Shown: positions 47,510 through 58,814 of the stretch, piece by piece | Layout: the number at the start of each line of letters is the position of its first letter | How positions within the stretch are numbered: position 1 is the stretch's first letter | Program-made: the position numbers and the translations under genes | Assembly (NCBI GenBank): GCA_030762935.1 | Contig: CM060880.1 | Coordinates: 18,469,001-18,533,000, forward strand | Source: Hymenopus coronatus | Lineage: Eukaryota; Arthropoda; Insecta; Mantodea; Hymenopodidae | Length of the DNA: 64,000 nt | Reading direction: 5' to 3' | Notes under the pieces: model-generated | What the model was told of the DNA's origin: nothing | Seen by the model: the letters and a program-made list of their open reading frames with translations, nothing else | Database searches by the model: none

Positions 47510-50040
47510 AATGCATGTTTTACTGAATCTTACATGAATAGGACATTGCAGTTGGTGGATGGATAAGTAAATGCTTACGATTTATTTTATTGCTCTTCAA
47601 TGAAAAAGGAAATGCTACAGTATAACCATTTAATTTTAGTAATATTATATATAACAGCTAACTACAAAATCATAAATTGTGTCTTATAATTTTATATTTT
47701 CACAAACTGTATCTAATTGTTAAGTCTTGTTGCAGAGCATATTATACTTTCATTTAAATTTATTAGTAAGTAATTAATCACATAATTTAATGTGTCTTTA
47801 GTTACTTCATCATGTTAGACACTGTATTTAGAAAATAATAAACATTTACTACCCTTTCATAACTCATTTAAGTTGAGTTTTGAAACAAACCAACAGCAGA
47901 ATTATAATCAGACAAAAGTTTTTGATGTTATGGATACAGAAGATGCAGAATAATTTTGTAGCCTTGAAGTGAAGGTACCCTAGAGCTATTCTGTTAAGGT
48001 ATTCATGACCCTATAGAATTAACAGCTCATTAACCGATGCTACAATGCATACACAAGCAAAATGCAGTAATGTACAATATGTTCAAATGCACCCTGAGAG
48101 TACCTACAAAATATTTATTTACATTTTGAGAAAAATACTGTACATGAAAATTGGGTTCACTCCAACTTATACCATTCACCTGATTTGTGAGAAAAAAACT
48201 GGCAGCGTGAACGTGGTTTGCACCTTGCAGCATCTAATTGAAAGTGGAACACGCTACTGACTGTGCCACTGCAGATGAGTAATCTACTTCAAGTAGCATT
48301 AACAGAGGTGGTGAAACACATACACCAGTCTGACGGTATCTTTCCTATGCAATATGTTAAAACATAGTATGCGAGTATCTCTCTAAAACCATTCAATTTT
48401 TAAAAAACACTAAGACTTTGAGTAACATTTGAACGCAATACTATCAGACTGGGAGCCGAGCTCTATTGTTGCATAAAGAAATGCCCCTCTGTAATTTGTA
48501 AACTTTTCCACAGTATGAAACCTGAGCTCAGTTGTGCACTGACCCTTGCTGATGGAGTATTTTCTTCAGAATAACTTCAAAAACACCACGTCGTAGCTAT
48601 TTTTGCACCTGGGGGCAGTAGCTAACTACTTTTAAATGGAAAGCAGCACTGCATGTGTGTTTAGTCTTTATGTATGTGCAATTATCGATACAAATATCAC
48701 AGCATAAAATCATTACCCATTCACAAAGTTAAGTTGTCACAGATCATAGGTGTCCTGACTCAGTGTGATCCTAAACTATTCCTTTTAACCCCAAGGTTTA
48801 TCAGTTGAATTCTGTAACAGCTTGTATGTATACTTTTATTTTGTGCCACATTAAAACTTTTTTTCACTTTATGCCTACAGAACACTCAGTAGTGGTTCCC
48901 TCATGAATCAGTTAAAGTTTGATAAGGGTTGCTCAATAACTATAACTGAAGATGTCGCAACATAGGACACATTACTGCAAAGAGTCATGAATACCTTAAC
49001 ATATTTAAAATTCCCATATCTTGCTGTTGATGAGGGTATTGAAAGCAACAACTGCCAGTTGATGATGAACTTCTTTTTCATAGAGTACATAAGCTACGAT
49101 GGGTTTAAACAAAATATTTGTGACATTGTGGGTCACCAAAATTTCTACAAATATATAAAAAAAAACATGATCTTCAATCATTAATTTCATCAAGAAATTT
49201 TTGAAATGTCTAATGTTAATTAAAGGCTATAATGAAATATCAACATTGATTAAAACAAAGTATTAATTTCTATTGCCATCTCTAGTTACAAGGATGGAAA
49301 GCCAAGAAAACCCATACCATGTAGTAATATGAGTTTGCAATAACCAATGAAAAACTGGATGATCTGAATCCCAATGCTAAATTATACCATGTGGTATTTG
49401 ATATATTGATACATTACTCCACTAAACTTGGCCCTGCCAGTTCATTTTAAATTGCAAACTCATATTATATTAATATATAAATTCTTATGTATATACTCAT
49501 AATTTATTGTCCATTCCTTTATGTTTTACTTTTTCTAAACACTAACCTCTGTCTAAAATGTTACTTATGTAAATTTTCTTAATTATTCTTTATCATATAT
49601 TTTGTTTACTTCACCATACAGATAGCCACTAGCTCACTCTTTCTTCTTTATTAGTGCTGTCAATGAAACATTACCTTTCACAATTGTTTTTCATTGAAAC
49701 AAGACATACGAGTGACCTCTACTCTGTTATTTGACTGAAAAATGTTTATATCTTAATATTCTCATCTTACACTCCCCAAAAACCATTATTATTTGAGTCT
49801 CTTTTTCTCCAAACATTCCTCAAGCCATTAATTTCTAAGCTGCTGCTTATATTGCTTTCCATACCTTGATTAGTAACCATATTGGAATTTTAAACATTTT
49901 TTAATAAATTAGTCATATAAATTCAGGAATTCAATAACTAATCCTTTTCTTGCTGCGCTTTCCTATTTCAGTTCACAGCTTCTGTTTTCAAGTCTATATT
50001 TCAATACCATGTAATATTTGAATATACAAAATTTAAATAT
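47510..50040. other. Presumed ABLIM intron, non-coding
   Basis: About 2.5 kb. Short ORFs only, none with motifs. A non-repetitive stretch near 48400-48640 is less AT-rich but has no coding signature. Confidence 0.4.
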
Positions 50041-50044
50041 TTGT

Positions 50045-51040
50045 TTTATTTATGGACGCTCTTTAATTACTGCAATTCTCAGCATCCCAGTTTATACTGT
50101 TGTGACATGGCTTTCCTTTTTTTTATCATGTTTTACCATAAGTGATACTGGCATGTTTTCTAATTGCTGATCTGTTGTGGAATACAGAATAGGTCATTTC
50201 CCAGATGAAGACTGTTGAAATATTTGTTGTATATTTTCATTGATGTGGCAAATCCTATATGAGGGCAATTTTTTTTTCATTTGAGCCGAGACGCTGGAAT
50301 CTAGAAGATACAGGACATTTAGCTTGTAATGACAGTATAATCTTTCTTTTAGTTGGAAACAGACATCCATAATTTGATTGAACAAACAATCTGACAATTT
50401 TTATATCTCTGTCCCTATATTTTCTTGGCATATTGTTATTAGCTTTGTCGTGCTAACTGCTGCTAATTTTGCTCACAGGCCTCTTTGTCAGCTTGAGGTT
50501 CTGTAAAGTGCCATAAATCTATGACACAGGTTCCACAGCTTTACTGCCCATCTGAAGGAAGCCATGTTAAGGATTTGTGTATGAAATAATCCAGCATCCT
50601 CTGCCAGATTTGAACCTGCAACTTTGGGAACAAGATGACTGTAATATTTGAGCCTTAACCACCATGTATTGGATCGTCTCCTTAGTGCAGTGGTAGCGTT
50701 GCTGCTTGAGGGAGACCTGGGTTTGATTCCCAGTACTGGTGTGGAGATTTTTCCCCTGCTGGGAGACCTGGATGAGGTGCACTCAACGTCGTGAGGTCCT
50801 GGGGGGCCAATTGCGGAGCTACTTAATGGAGAAGTAGCAGCTCCAGGTCATGAAGACTGCATTAACTGGCCGAGGGGGGGGGGGATCCAAGTGCTGACCA
50901 CATCTCATCCTCCAATACTGTACCCCATCCATGACGTGTAACGGATAGAGATGGGGGACGCATGGGTCAGGTGGTAGGCCAAGGCTCTTAGTGAGCTGTG
51001 CCACAGAGTCGGAGTCAACCACCATGTATTGACCTTTTTA
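50045..51040 (-). repeat. tRNA-derived SINE family 1, copy 4, split by two insertions
   Basis: The tail part (50045-50100, TTATGGACGCTCTTTAATTAC) and the body plus head (about 50455-50656, CTCACAGGCCTCTTTG, ATAAATCTATGACACAGG, AGATTTGAACCTGC) belong to one copy. About 350 bp of other AT-rich sequence separates them, and another SINE is inserted into the head. Confidence 0.7.
50657..51031 (+). repeat. tRNA-derived SINE family 3 with 15-bp target duplication
   Basis: The head reads TCTCCTTAGTGCAGTGGTAGCG (A box), then GGGTTTGATTCCCAGT (B box), like a tRNA-derived Pol III promoter. It is followed by a G+C-rich body of about 280 bp with no protein. The 15-bp repeat AACCACCATGTATTG flanks it at 50657-50671 and 51017-51031, so the insertion itself is 50672-51016 (345 bp). 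No A tail is present at its 3' end. Confidence 0.9.
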
Positions 51041-51044
51041 TTGA

Positions 51045-52175
51045 CTTAATACATATGATTGAATATATAAAGTTTGATAAAAACTGCTCAATTATTTAAG
51101 TTCAATATAAACATAATATCATTGGCTGTAAATTTGTTGACAAGGAAGTTCCATCACTGTGATTTGGTCCCAAACCTATCCAACATATTTGCTACATTGC
51201 ACCTACTTCTTACCACATGATAGCTATTTCAGCTACTAATATATCTATATGTGAAATCATTATTAACTATATAAATCACATAACAATTACACAATCAACT
51301 GCCTATTCATTCAATTTATAAATCACGCAATAAATTGCTAGATTCTCTGGGGCCCTGTAAGCTCAACATATTGATTGCCGAGCTACTGGGCCCTGTTAAC
51401 TACACATATTTAACAACTTCATATTAACTTTCTTCTTTACTTGCTTACTAATTTTCCTCAACCATTTAGTTCTTATTATGCACATCTAAGTTTCCTATTT
51501 CCAATTTTTTTATATTTTCATTTTACATTCATCATCTTGGTTACATTCATTTCGTGATTAAAAAGAAATTTAAAAACTTTTCTTTTCCCAGCTTCTCACT
51601 AACAGTACAGTATGAAAATAGTGGCAAATGGTATGGGCTTTCAAATAGACACTCAAACCTTTTTAAGGGGACGTCTGGTATCAACATTTTTAAGCAAGAG
51701 TGAAAGAGTATATTTGCCATGGCAAACTTATGTGGCAAAAAAGTTCCACAAACACTAATGTGTCAAAAAATAAAACAAAAAGTTTTATTCCTTACCAGAG
51801 TTCCCCTTAAGACAAAAAAAGACCATTTCTTTACTTGCTGACCGTCCTTTTACTTAAATAACATAGCCTAAAAATTAATTTAATGTATACCGTTTAATAA
51901 TTTGTTAAAGTTAATTACCCATTCACTGGCAAAGCAGCCCATATGTTACATTTGCACACCAAAGCAGAGTAATATAAATAAAGCACCAAAGTTAACATGC
52001 AACAAATGTCTACTGTTTACCTTTAAAACAACAAACAGTACACAAGAAAGAACTAGCTATATCATGCAAATATGCATGCATAAAGCATTAGTAACCTCCA
52101 TTACATGCACATCCTCTGAAACGTATGACTACAATGATCTACTGTTTTTCTTTCTAAACTAGTAGATATACATTC
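51045..52175. other. Presumed ABLIM intron, non-coding
   Basis: AT-rich. No element recognised. Confidence 0.4.
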
Positions 52176-52183
52176 AAACTTAA

Positions 52184-52185
<2 letters not shown>

Positions 52186-52222
<37 letters not shown>
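52186..52222. repeat. (AAT)n microsatellite
   Basis: AATAATAATAAT repeats followed by an A run. Confidence 0.9.
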
Positions 52223-52227
<5 letters not shown>

Positions 52228-52786
52228 TCTCTTCCTGAAATAAAGAATAGGTTACATATCAAATTTGATTATTTACAATTTGTGTATTAATACCATTGTT
52301 CATAATGGTGGTAAAAGCTTTGAAATGTTATGGTTAAATAGAAACAGGAATGCCACCCGGCATAATTTATCTTACAATGTGCTGCTACAGCATTTTAAAA
52401 TATTCCTGATTATGTAATATTAATCAGATAGAGATGTTATTCTTTTGGGCTTATGGCCAGTCTATAGGGTTCTGATGATCATGAAATTTTGCAGAAAATA
52501 GACATTATGCCAGCCAGCTGTTGTTCTCTTGAAGATTAGAACACAGATTTCTGACAAACAATGGGATCTTCAGAACTCTCTAGATCACTGGTATCAAGCT
52601 CAGCAGAAGAAAATCTCTACTTCATTAATGCTAGTCATGAAGGCCATAGCTGCTATCTGTAAAAAATTATATAAGCATTTTTGGTAGAGATCTTAGTTTT
52701 GCAGGTTCAAAGAAATTATCTTTATACATCATGTAACTATGGTATATTTGTACTTTATGGTTAACTCTGCCTTTAAGTTTTTTAAG

Positions 52787-53453
52787 AGGCATGTCCAGAA
52801 AATAAGTACCATTCCACTGCAATGCTAGTGTCGCAGTTCCATGCACCACACTCCTCTCTGGCTAATTGTCTGCCCATTGAGGTCATTATAGCTGGATTGT
52901 GTTGTGTTTACAGTTGTAAGTAATCATTCAAAATGTTTAAGACAATTTCTGAGCCCGCCGACTGTGAAGTGCATTCCATAATACGGTTTTGGAACACAAG
53001 GAATGTTAAGCCAGCTGAAATTCATTGTCAACTTTTATAGATTTATAGTGCAAATGTAATGACACATGGAATAGTGAGAAAGTGGGTTAGGCAATTCAAT
53101 GATGGACCATCCAAAGTTCATGACAAAGCATGAAGTGGGCTGACTTCTGTTGCCACTGATGGTTTGAACAAGTGAATGATTCAACTCATGAAAACAGACA
53201 GTTCACAATATGAATGCTTTGTGATGTATTTCCACAAAACATGGTGTTCAGCAGTGGCTGTCTTCAATGGCAACAGCTTTCTTTGAAGAAGGTAGACAAT
53301 AATTGATTCCCTATATGATAAAATTCTGAACACTGGTGGCAACTATGTCGAAAAATGGGTTAAGGAATGCTCTTTCATGTACAAATAAATATTTGTGAAA
53401 ACAAATATTTTATGCTTTTTTTTTCCAAATCGGTATTTACTTTCCAGATGCCT
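52787..53453 (+). mobile_element. Non-autonomous mariner derivative with both ends of the transposase retained
   Basis: Terminal repeats AGGCATGTCCAGAAAATAAGT (left) and AGGCATCTGGAAAGTAAATACC (inverted right, ending at 53453) match imperfectly. The reading begins MFKTISEPADCEVHSIIRF at 52932 and continues RKWVRQFNDGPSKVHD, which is a mariner N-terminus. The middle third of the transposase is missing. Near 53290-53370 the C-terminal block (YDKILNTGGNYVEKWVKE) is recovered in another frame. A stop lies within the N-terminal part. At 667 bp it is about half the length of a full mariner, as expected for an internal-deletion copy mobilised in trans. Confidence 0.82.
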
Positions 53454-53459
53454 TGAAGC

Positions 53460-54975
53460 TGTCTCTAATGGATTTTGTAGCAAGATCTGTTGATATTCAA
53501 CAGGTTTCTTATTGTTCTCAAGAACATTTTGCAATCAACAAACTATCTCATCGGCAACAATTTGGAAGCTTTCTTATGTACACATTTGGAAATACAAATT
53601 AAAAAATAGCAAAGGATTACAGATTAAGTTGGCCTTTTTATATAGTACAGATGTTTGTCAAGGTCACTACAGCTCTGAGCTTCCTTTAGCAAGGAATTTT
53701 CATTACTGTTCATTTCCTGTTTTGTCAATTAAGCAAATAGAATTTCAGGAATATGTACCATAACGATGTACAAATCTAGTCAGTGTTTGTGCTTTATAAA
53801 TAAACCTATTCTCTACATAAAACTTATGCGACATGGAACTACATTATCTTGTGAAGAAAAAAATGACAAAAAAAAATTCAATAAATAGTATATGAAAGAC
53901 TTTTCCTGCTGCACTTTCAGGGCAAAAGTTCCATAGTGAAGGCTTGCATGACTATTCAAAAATAAACAATTTCTTTTTTTATCCTATTGTGAAACTACAA
54001 AACACTCCTCTAGTAAAGCAGAAAATTACAGCAGGGAGAAATTGTTAAAACAGTCAGATATATAATGATCATCTGTAATCCTTTTATTAGTTGCATAAAC
54101 AGCAATAGCTTTTTACAGAGCACAGCTTGTTTTAACAGTTGTGAATAATAAAGATTATTTTATTTTCCATACTTGATACAGAAAATGCAGAATTTTTTAA
54201 ATATGTTAAATGATATTTCTTCTTTTTAGGGAAGATATGGTAAAGTTTTTAAACATTTTAAATACTCAAAATTAATTTTAAATTTCTTGAGTTCCATACA
54301 TTTACCAATAACTTAGCTAACAAGTTTCTGAGACTGTTGCCCCCATCCACAAGCAGCAATAGTCTCTGAAACATGCTCTGTAAGTTATTGGTAAAAGAGT
54401 GAAGCTAGAGCAATTAAAATTGATTATGGAGTATTTAGGATAATAAATTGTTGCTTTCATTTTATTTATTAAGATAAGTGATATTTTTATAAATGTCAGT
54501 TTATACATAAACAATCATGCACAAGCTATAAGGGCCTACAATTTGTGCATGTTTTAATGAAGTAATTTAGATAATTATTTAAGATTTTAAGCATAATCTT
54601 TTACCATCTTAATATTTTTCTTCTGTAAATTCACAAACAAACAGACAAAATAACCAGCTAGATAAAGACAACATGCTCAGGGCAAGATATAACATGCTAA
54701 TAAGCTGCTGGAGCCAAGAATTGACACTAATATTTAAATGGATAGCTTTTATATCTGATATTAATCTGATGGTGATGCATTCACATGTATATTCATTATT
54801 ATTTATATATAAAAAAAAAAGGCAATTCTTCTATGCTCACTATGTTATTTTTACTCAGGAATCTTTCAAATTAAGTAGGCAAGCAAGTTTCAACATGTGG
54901 AAACAGAATTAAAATGGTAATTTAAAGTAACAAGATCTTGAGTTAGGAAAGAAGTAGGAAAAAAGAACAATTATA
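53460..54975. other. Presumed ABLIM intron, non-coding
   Basis: AT-rich. No recognised element. The ORFs at 53512 and 54673 have no family features. Confidence 0.4.
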
Positions 54976-54979
54976 AACT

Positions 54980-55350
54980 TTAAAGTGTGTCCATTAAATT
55001 AATCTTAACAGAGGTCTAAATTTTCAATACTATATCTTCATAAGTGCTAATGCTATAAAATATGTATGACACAAATTGTTTATTTTAATAGGCTCTACAT
55101 TTTATCTGTAGTAAATTATGTCTGTTCAGGATTTCCTCTCTATACAAAATTATACACAATTCAATCAAATAAAGGAAAGTTCATTGAATATTTGCACAAA
55201 ATTAAACTTCTTTATTTTCTTTAATATGTCAATAAATCAAGCATGGTACATTTTAATCAGAATGTTAAAAACGGTTTTTGAGAAGATCAAAAATAAGAAA
55301 ATACTTTCATTACCTACCTATTATAAGTTGGTGGTAGAGAAAGTAATAAT
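54980..55350 (-). repeat. Diverged copy K of the unclassified inverted-repeat element
   Basis: Landmarks ATGACACAAATTGTTTATTTT, GGCTCTACATTTT and an end GTAGAGAAAGTAAT match the minus-oriented copies. It also shares CAATTCAATCAAATAAAGG with the copy at 62830-63285. Confidence 0.5.
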
Positions 55351-55831
55351 CTTATAATAAAACATGGTTATGTATGTTGTAAATATTTAGTTTAAGAGAT
55401 TTCAAAGGGGCTCAGAATCAGTAATACCCAGAATTAGCTATATAAGCAACTGTAAAAGAATCCAGATACACATGAGCTTTGAAAAGATAAGCCTTTGCAG
55501 TTTTGAAATAATTGTTTTGAGAGAGGTATCTATACTAAAACAAATTCCAAAAATAATGAAAACATGTTTTAGGGGGAGGGGGCCTGTAACTTTTCCCTGG
55601 GGCACTAAAAACACACACCTACATATCTTTTAGAGCTATTCTATCTCTGTAACAACTGGTAAAGCAGTTAATGAAGTTTATTAGTTCGCTTCAACAAAAC
55701 AAAAAGTTACAATCATGATATTTTTGGTAAAAACTTTAAAGAGTATTTTGCATTAATAGGGAACCATTCTGAAGAAAACCACTTTGTAAAATTTAATTAT
55801 TAGAAAATAAAAACACAGCAATAAATTATTC

Positions 55832-55873
55832 AATTCTCTCTCTCTCTCTTTTTTTTTTTTTTTTTTTTTTTAA
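55832..55873. repeat. (CT)n followed by poly(T)
   Basis: TCTCTCTCTCTCT and a T run of about 23 bp. Confidence 0.9.
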
Positions 55874-56179
55874 ATTTCTTTGAATATTTTGACACACAAA
55901 CTGTTTTAAGCATCAGTAATGTATAAAGAGTATGTAGTAAAAAGGTGCACCAATATGTATAAAATTAAAGGAGCAGAATTATTTGAAAGTAAATTAAGAA
56001 ATTAAATAGTAATAGGATATACTAAATTGGAGTGTGATAAAACACTTTAATACTTCAAAGTGGTTACAAAAGTTACACTTCTGGCTTTAACAGTTAGATT
56101 ATAGTGAATTTGTTGGGAAGTAATTTTAATGGAAATGAAGCATTCTGTTATTAGTTTTACACTGTTCTGTAGTTGGGAT

Positions 56180-56466
56180 AGTCGCCCTCCGTGGTGTAAT
56201 GGTTACCATGATAACTTCATATACCCATGGTCGCAGGTTCACACCCGGTGGAGGATGATGGATTTTTTCGGGTATAAAAATCCTTATCTTGGCTTCCTTT
56301 GGAAGGGAAGTAACGCCATTGGTCCTGTGTCATAGATTTATGGCACGTAAAAGAGCCTCAAGCCTAATAGAGAGGCCTCTGAGCAAAATTAAGCGGTCTT
56401 TCATGCCCATTATAGAATGGGACACTGAGAACCATAGCAGTTAAAGAGCATCCATAAATAAAACAC
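56180..56466 (+). repeat. tRNA-derived SINE family 1, full-length copy
   Basis: Best copy of the family. The head CCCTCCGTGGTGTAATGGTTA (A box) and AGGTTCACACCCGGTGG (B box) show a tRNA-derived Pol III promoter. The body has CTTCCTTTGGAAGGGAAGTAAC, CATAGATTTATGGCACG and AAGAGCCTCAAGCC, and ends CCATAAATAAAACACC. About 287 bp. Confidence 0.9.
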
Positions 56467-56469
56467 CAT

Positions 56470-57360
56470 TTCCATTTGTAGTACAGATGCATTTTTACCA
56501 ATATAGTTTATTGAAAAATGCTTGCTTTAATTCAGAAGCCTAAATGATTGTGTCCACCATGTGGTTTTGCATAATATAATGATAAATCCAACTTTTCATC
56601 ATCATAACAATAATCACATTCAGAACTGTAAGCTATTATAGAAAATTATCTTTTACACATATTTTGACATCCAGGAGAGTATTTGTTTTCCAAAAATATT
56701 TTTAGAAAATGTAAAGTGTCTTGAATATGTGCAATTTGATTATATTTATCTGTTTTGTAAGGATATTTCTTTTTTTGCAAAAATGCTAACTTTTTGTTTT
56801 TGTAATAAATTTTAAAGAATTATTATAATTGAATAAAGGTAACCTTATTAATTGTATCTTGTGTATCAAACAAGTGAGCAAAATATTTGCCTAATTCTTC
56901 ATATTTACACATAAGTTTAATTTATTTATACAATTATACTCTTCAGGATATTTGTTTTATAGGAAATTTATCAATTTTTATGGCTTTAACTTCTGCTTGT
57001 TTGATAAAATATTAGTATATACTTGTACATATAAAAATACAAAATCTAAATTATATAAGATATTAATATCCATAAAATTAAAGATAAGATGGGACAAACA
57101 TAATACAATTTAGTAATTAGAAACTAAAGGATTTTTATATATAACTATTGTCACAATAAAAAATTAGTTACAGAAGGTTTAAAAAATGAATACTGAATTA
57201 CAGAGTGTAATAAATGTTTAACAGACATAAAATAAATAAAAATAAATTCAAACAAACTTGGCTCCAGCATGTTATTCAATCAAGTCACCAACACAAACAT
57301 TAAATCTACTTTTGGGGCACCCATTACCAGAGGAAATTACCAGATCGCAAACTTCAATCA
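56470..57360. other. Presumed ABLIM intron, non-coding
   Basis: AT-rich. No recognised element. Confidence 0.4.
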
Positions 57361-57367
57361 TACGTAC

Positions 57368-57408
57368 CAAGGCCCTTCTGTCCACCTCTGAAATGGATCC
57401 AGCTGAAA
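57368..57408 (-). CDS. Candidate 41-bp exon of unc-115/ABLIM
   Basis: On the minus strand a strong acceptor, TTCCTCTTTTTCCCCTCACCAG, ends at 57409, and a consensus donor GTACGT follows the last exon base at 57368. Reading two leading bases plus 13 codons gives SAGSISEVDRRAL. It ends in phase 0, which is the phase at which the exon at 46224 begins. The splice signals and phase are good, but I do not recall a matching sequence in ABLIM with certainty. It could belong to a different gene on the same strand. Confidence 0.4.
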
Positions 57409-58169
57409 CTGGTGAGGGGAAAAAGAGGAATAACTCAGTCAACCAACTGCCGCATATACCAAGTGCATAAGTACTCAAAATAAAAGGCTAACTGCAACCT
57501 ATGGTTATATGAGATGAACAAATTTCTATAGAGTTTAAACATTTGTAATAAACAAAATCCTTTTAATGCTCCATACATTCAATTTTGAAAATATCATTAC
57601 TCAAGTTCTTAAACATCTAAACTTTTACCTATACATATAAAAATGTTTCACATAAATCTATAAATGTCCCTTATATCTCACGAGTTCAATCCTGATATAG
57701 CCAATTTAATCCAATTATGCAATCCAATTTCACACACTAGTTCTCTATCTTTTCCTGTTTTTCTGGAGTGAATTGTTTTTCTAGTCAAAATTGCTTCCCT
57801 GCATTTCACCAAACTTTTTTGCTTTGCTACCTAGCACCTTGAATTAGAATAAGAATTTTAGCATGAGCAGCATTTGTGCTTCCTTCCCTCTTCTGCCTCG
57901 AATTCTTTCATGACCAAAACAGGTGGTAATATCTGCTAGATAATTTGTAAAATAGAATCAGCAAAAATACATAAAATTCAATTAGGTTTGTCAAGCCAGA
58001 ACACTCGACCACAAAGGCACCCAGAACCCAGATTTTAACTTCTATGGTGATATTGAGAACTTTGACTTTAGAAGGATTTGAAGTTACTTGTAATTCATTG
58101 ATTGTAGTTCTTTTATATTCATTTTGCTTATTTTTGCTATGAAACACACTTATTCAGTCTTGCATACTC

Positions 58170-58300
58170 TGTTGAGAGTAGGGAATGATTTTAATTACAG
58201 CAAATTTCCTACATCCAAGCTGGGAATCTAGTCTGGGACCTCAGGTTTGAGAAACCAGGAAGCTGACCATTTGACCTGAGAGATCAAGAGCTTATTGCAT
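58170..58300 (-). repeat. tRNA-like SINE head fragment, unnamed family
   Basis: Minus-strand TCTCAGGTCAAATGGTCAGC and GGTCCCAGACTAGATTCCC resemble A and B boxes. Confidence 0.4.
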
Positions 58301-58344
58301 CAATAATATATATCATACAATGTCCTAGTTTAAAAGCTACTTAT

Positions 58345-58470
58345 GAATCATAATTCCTTGTTTTGATTCCTGGCTGGGACAGGGGAATTTTTCTTTTATT
58401 ACAATCATTCCCACCTTCCCCAGAGTCTCAAAGTAAGTATGTGAGTAAATGTATGTATTTTCTACTGAAA
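58345..58470 (+). repeat. SINE family 5 fragment, second copy
   Basis: GATTCCTGGCTGGGACAGGGG, GAATTTTTCTTTTATTAC and CAGAGTCTCAAAGTAAG parallel the piece at 31650. Confidence 0.6.
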
Positions 58471-58589
58471 ATTAATAAAATAAAAGTTAAATACAGTCCA
58501 GTTACTAACACCATCAGCTGTTTGTATGGTCAAAGTCTTCAACATGATCAGAAAATTAAAGGAGGCAATTCAAATAAAACAATAAGAAA

Positions 58590-58812
58590 AACCCTGCCTC
58601 TGCAGTGTAGAGGTAGTGAGTCTACCTCACATTCAAGAGGTCCCAAGTTCGAATGAGTTGCTTGGATAAGGTTTTTCGAGGTTTTCTCTTATCCTGAAAG
58701 ATAAAATGATGAGTAACTGTAGACTCAATGGACCCTGGGTATACTGAGTATTGTTTCAGCCATCCTCCAACATAACCTACCAGGTTAAACAATGTTAAAG
58801 TACAACAATGAA
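58590..58812 (+). repeat. tRNA-derived SINE family 2, copy 3
   Basis: Head GCAGTGTAGAGGTAGTGAG, B box AAGTTCGAATGAG, then the plus-orientation equivalents of the phrases in 27072 and 39713 (TTGGATAAGGTTTTTCGAGG, CTCTTATCC). Confidence 0.8.
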
Positions 58813-58814
58813 AT

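Noticed and set aside
56180..56260. tRNA gene at the A/B-box sequence
   Set aside because: The same head recurs with a shared non-tRNA body elsewhere in the window, and tRNA acceptor-stem pairing is not apparent. It is a SINE head.
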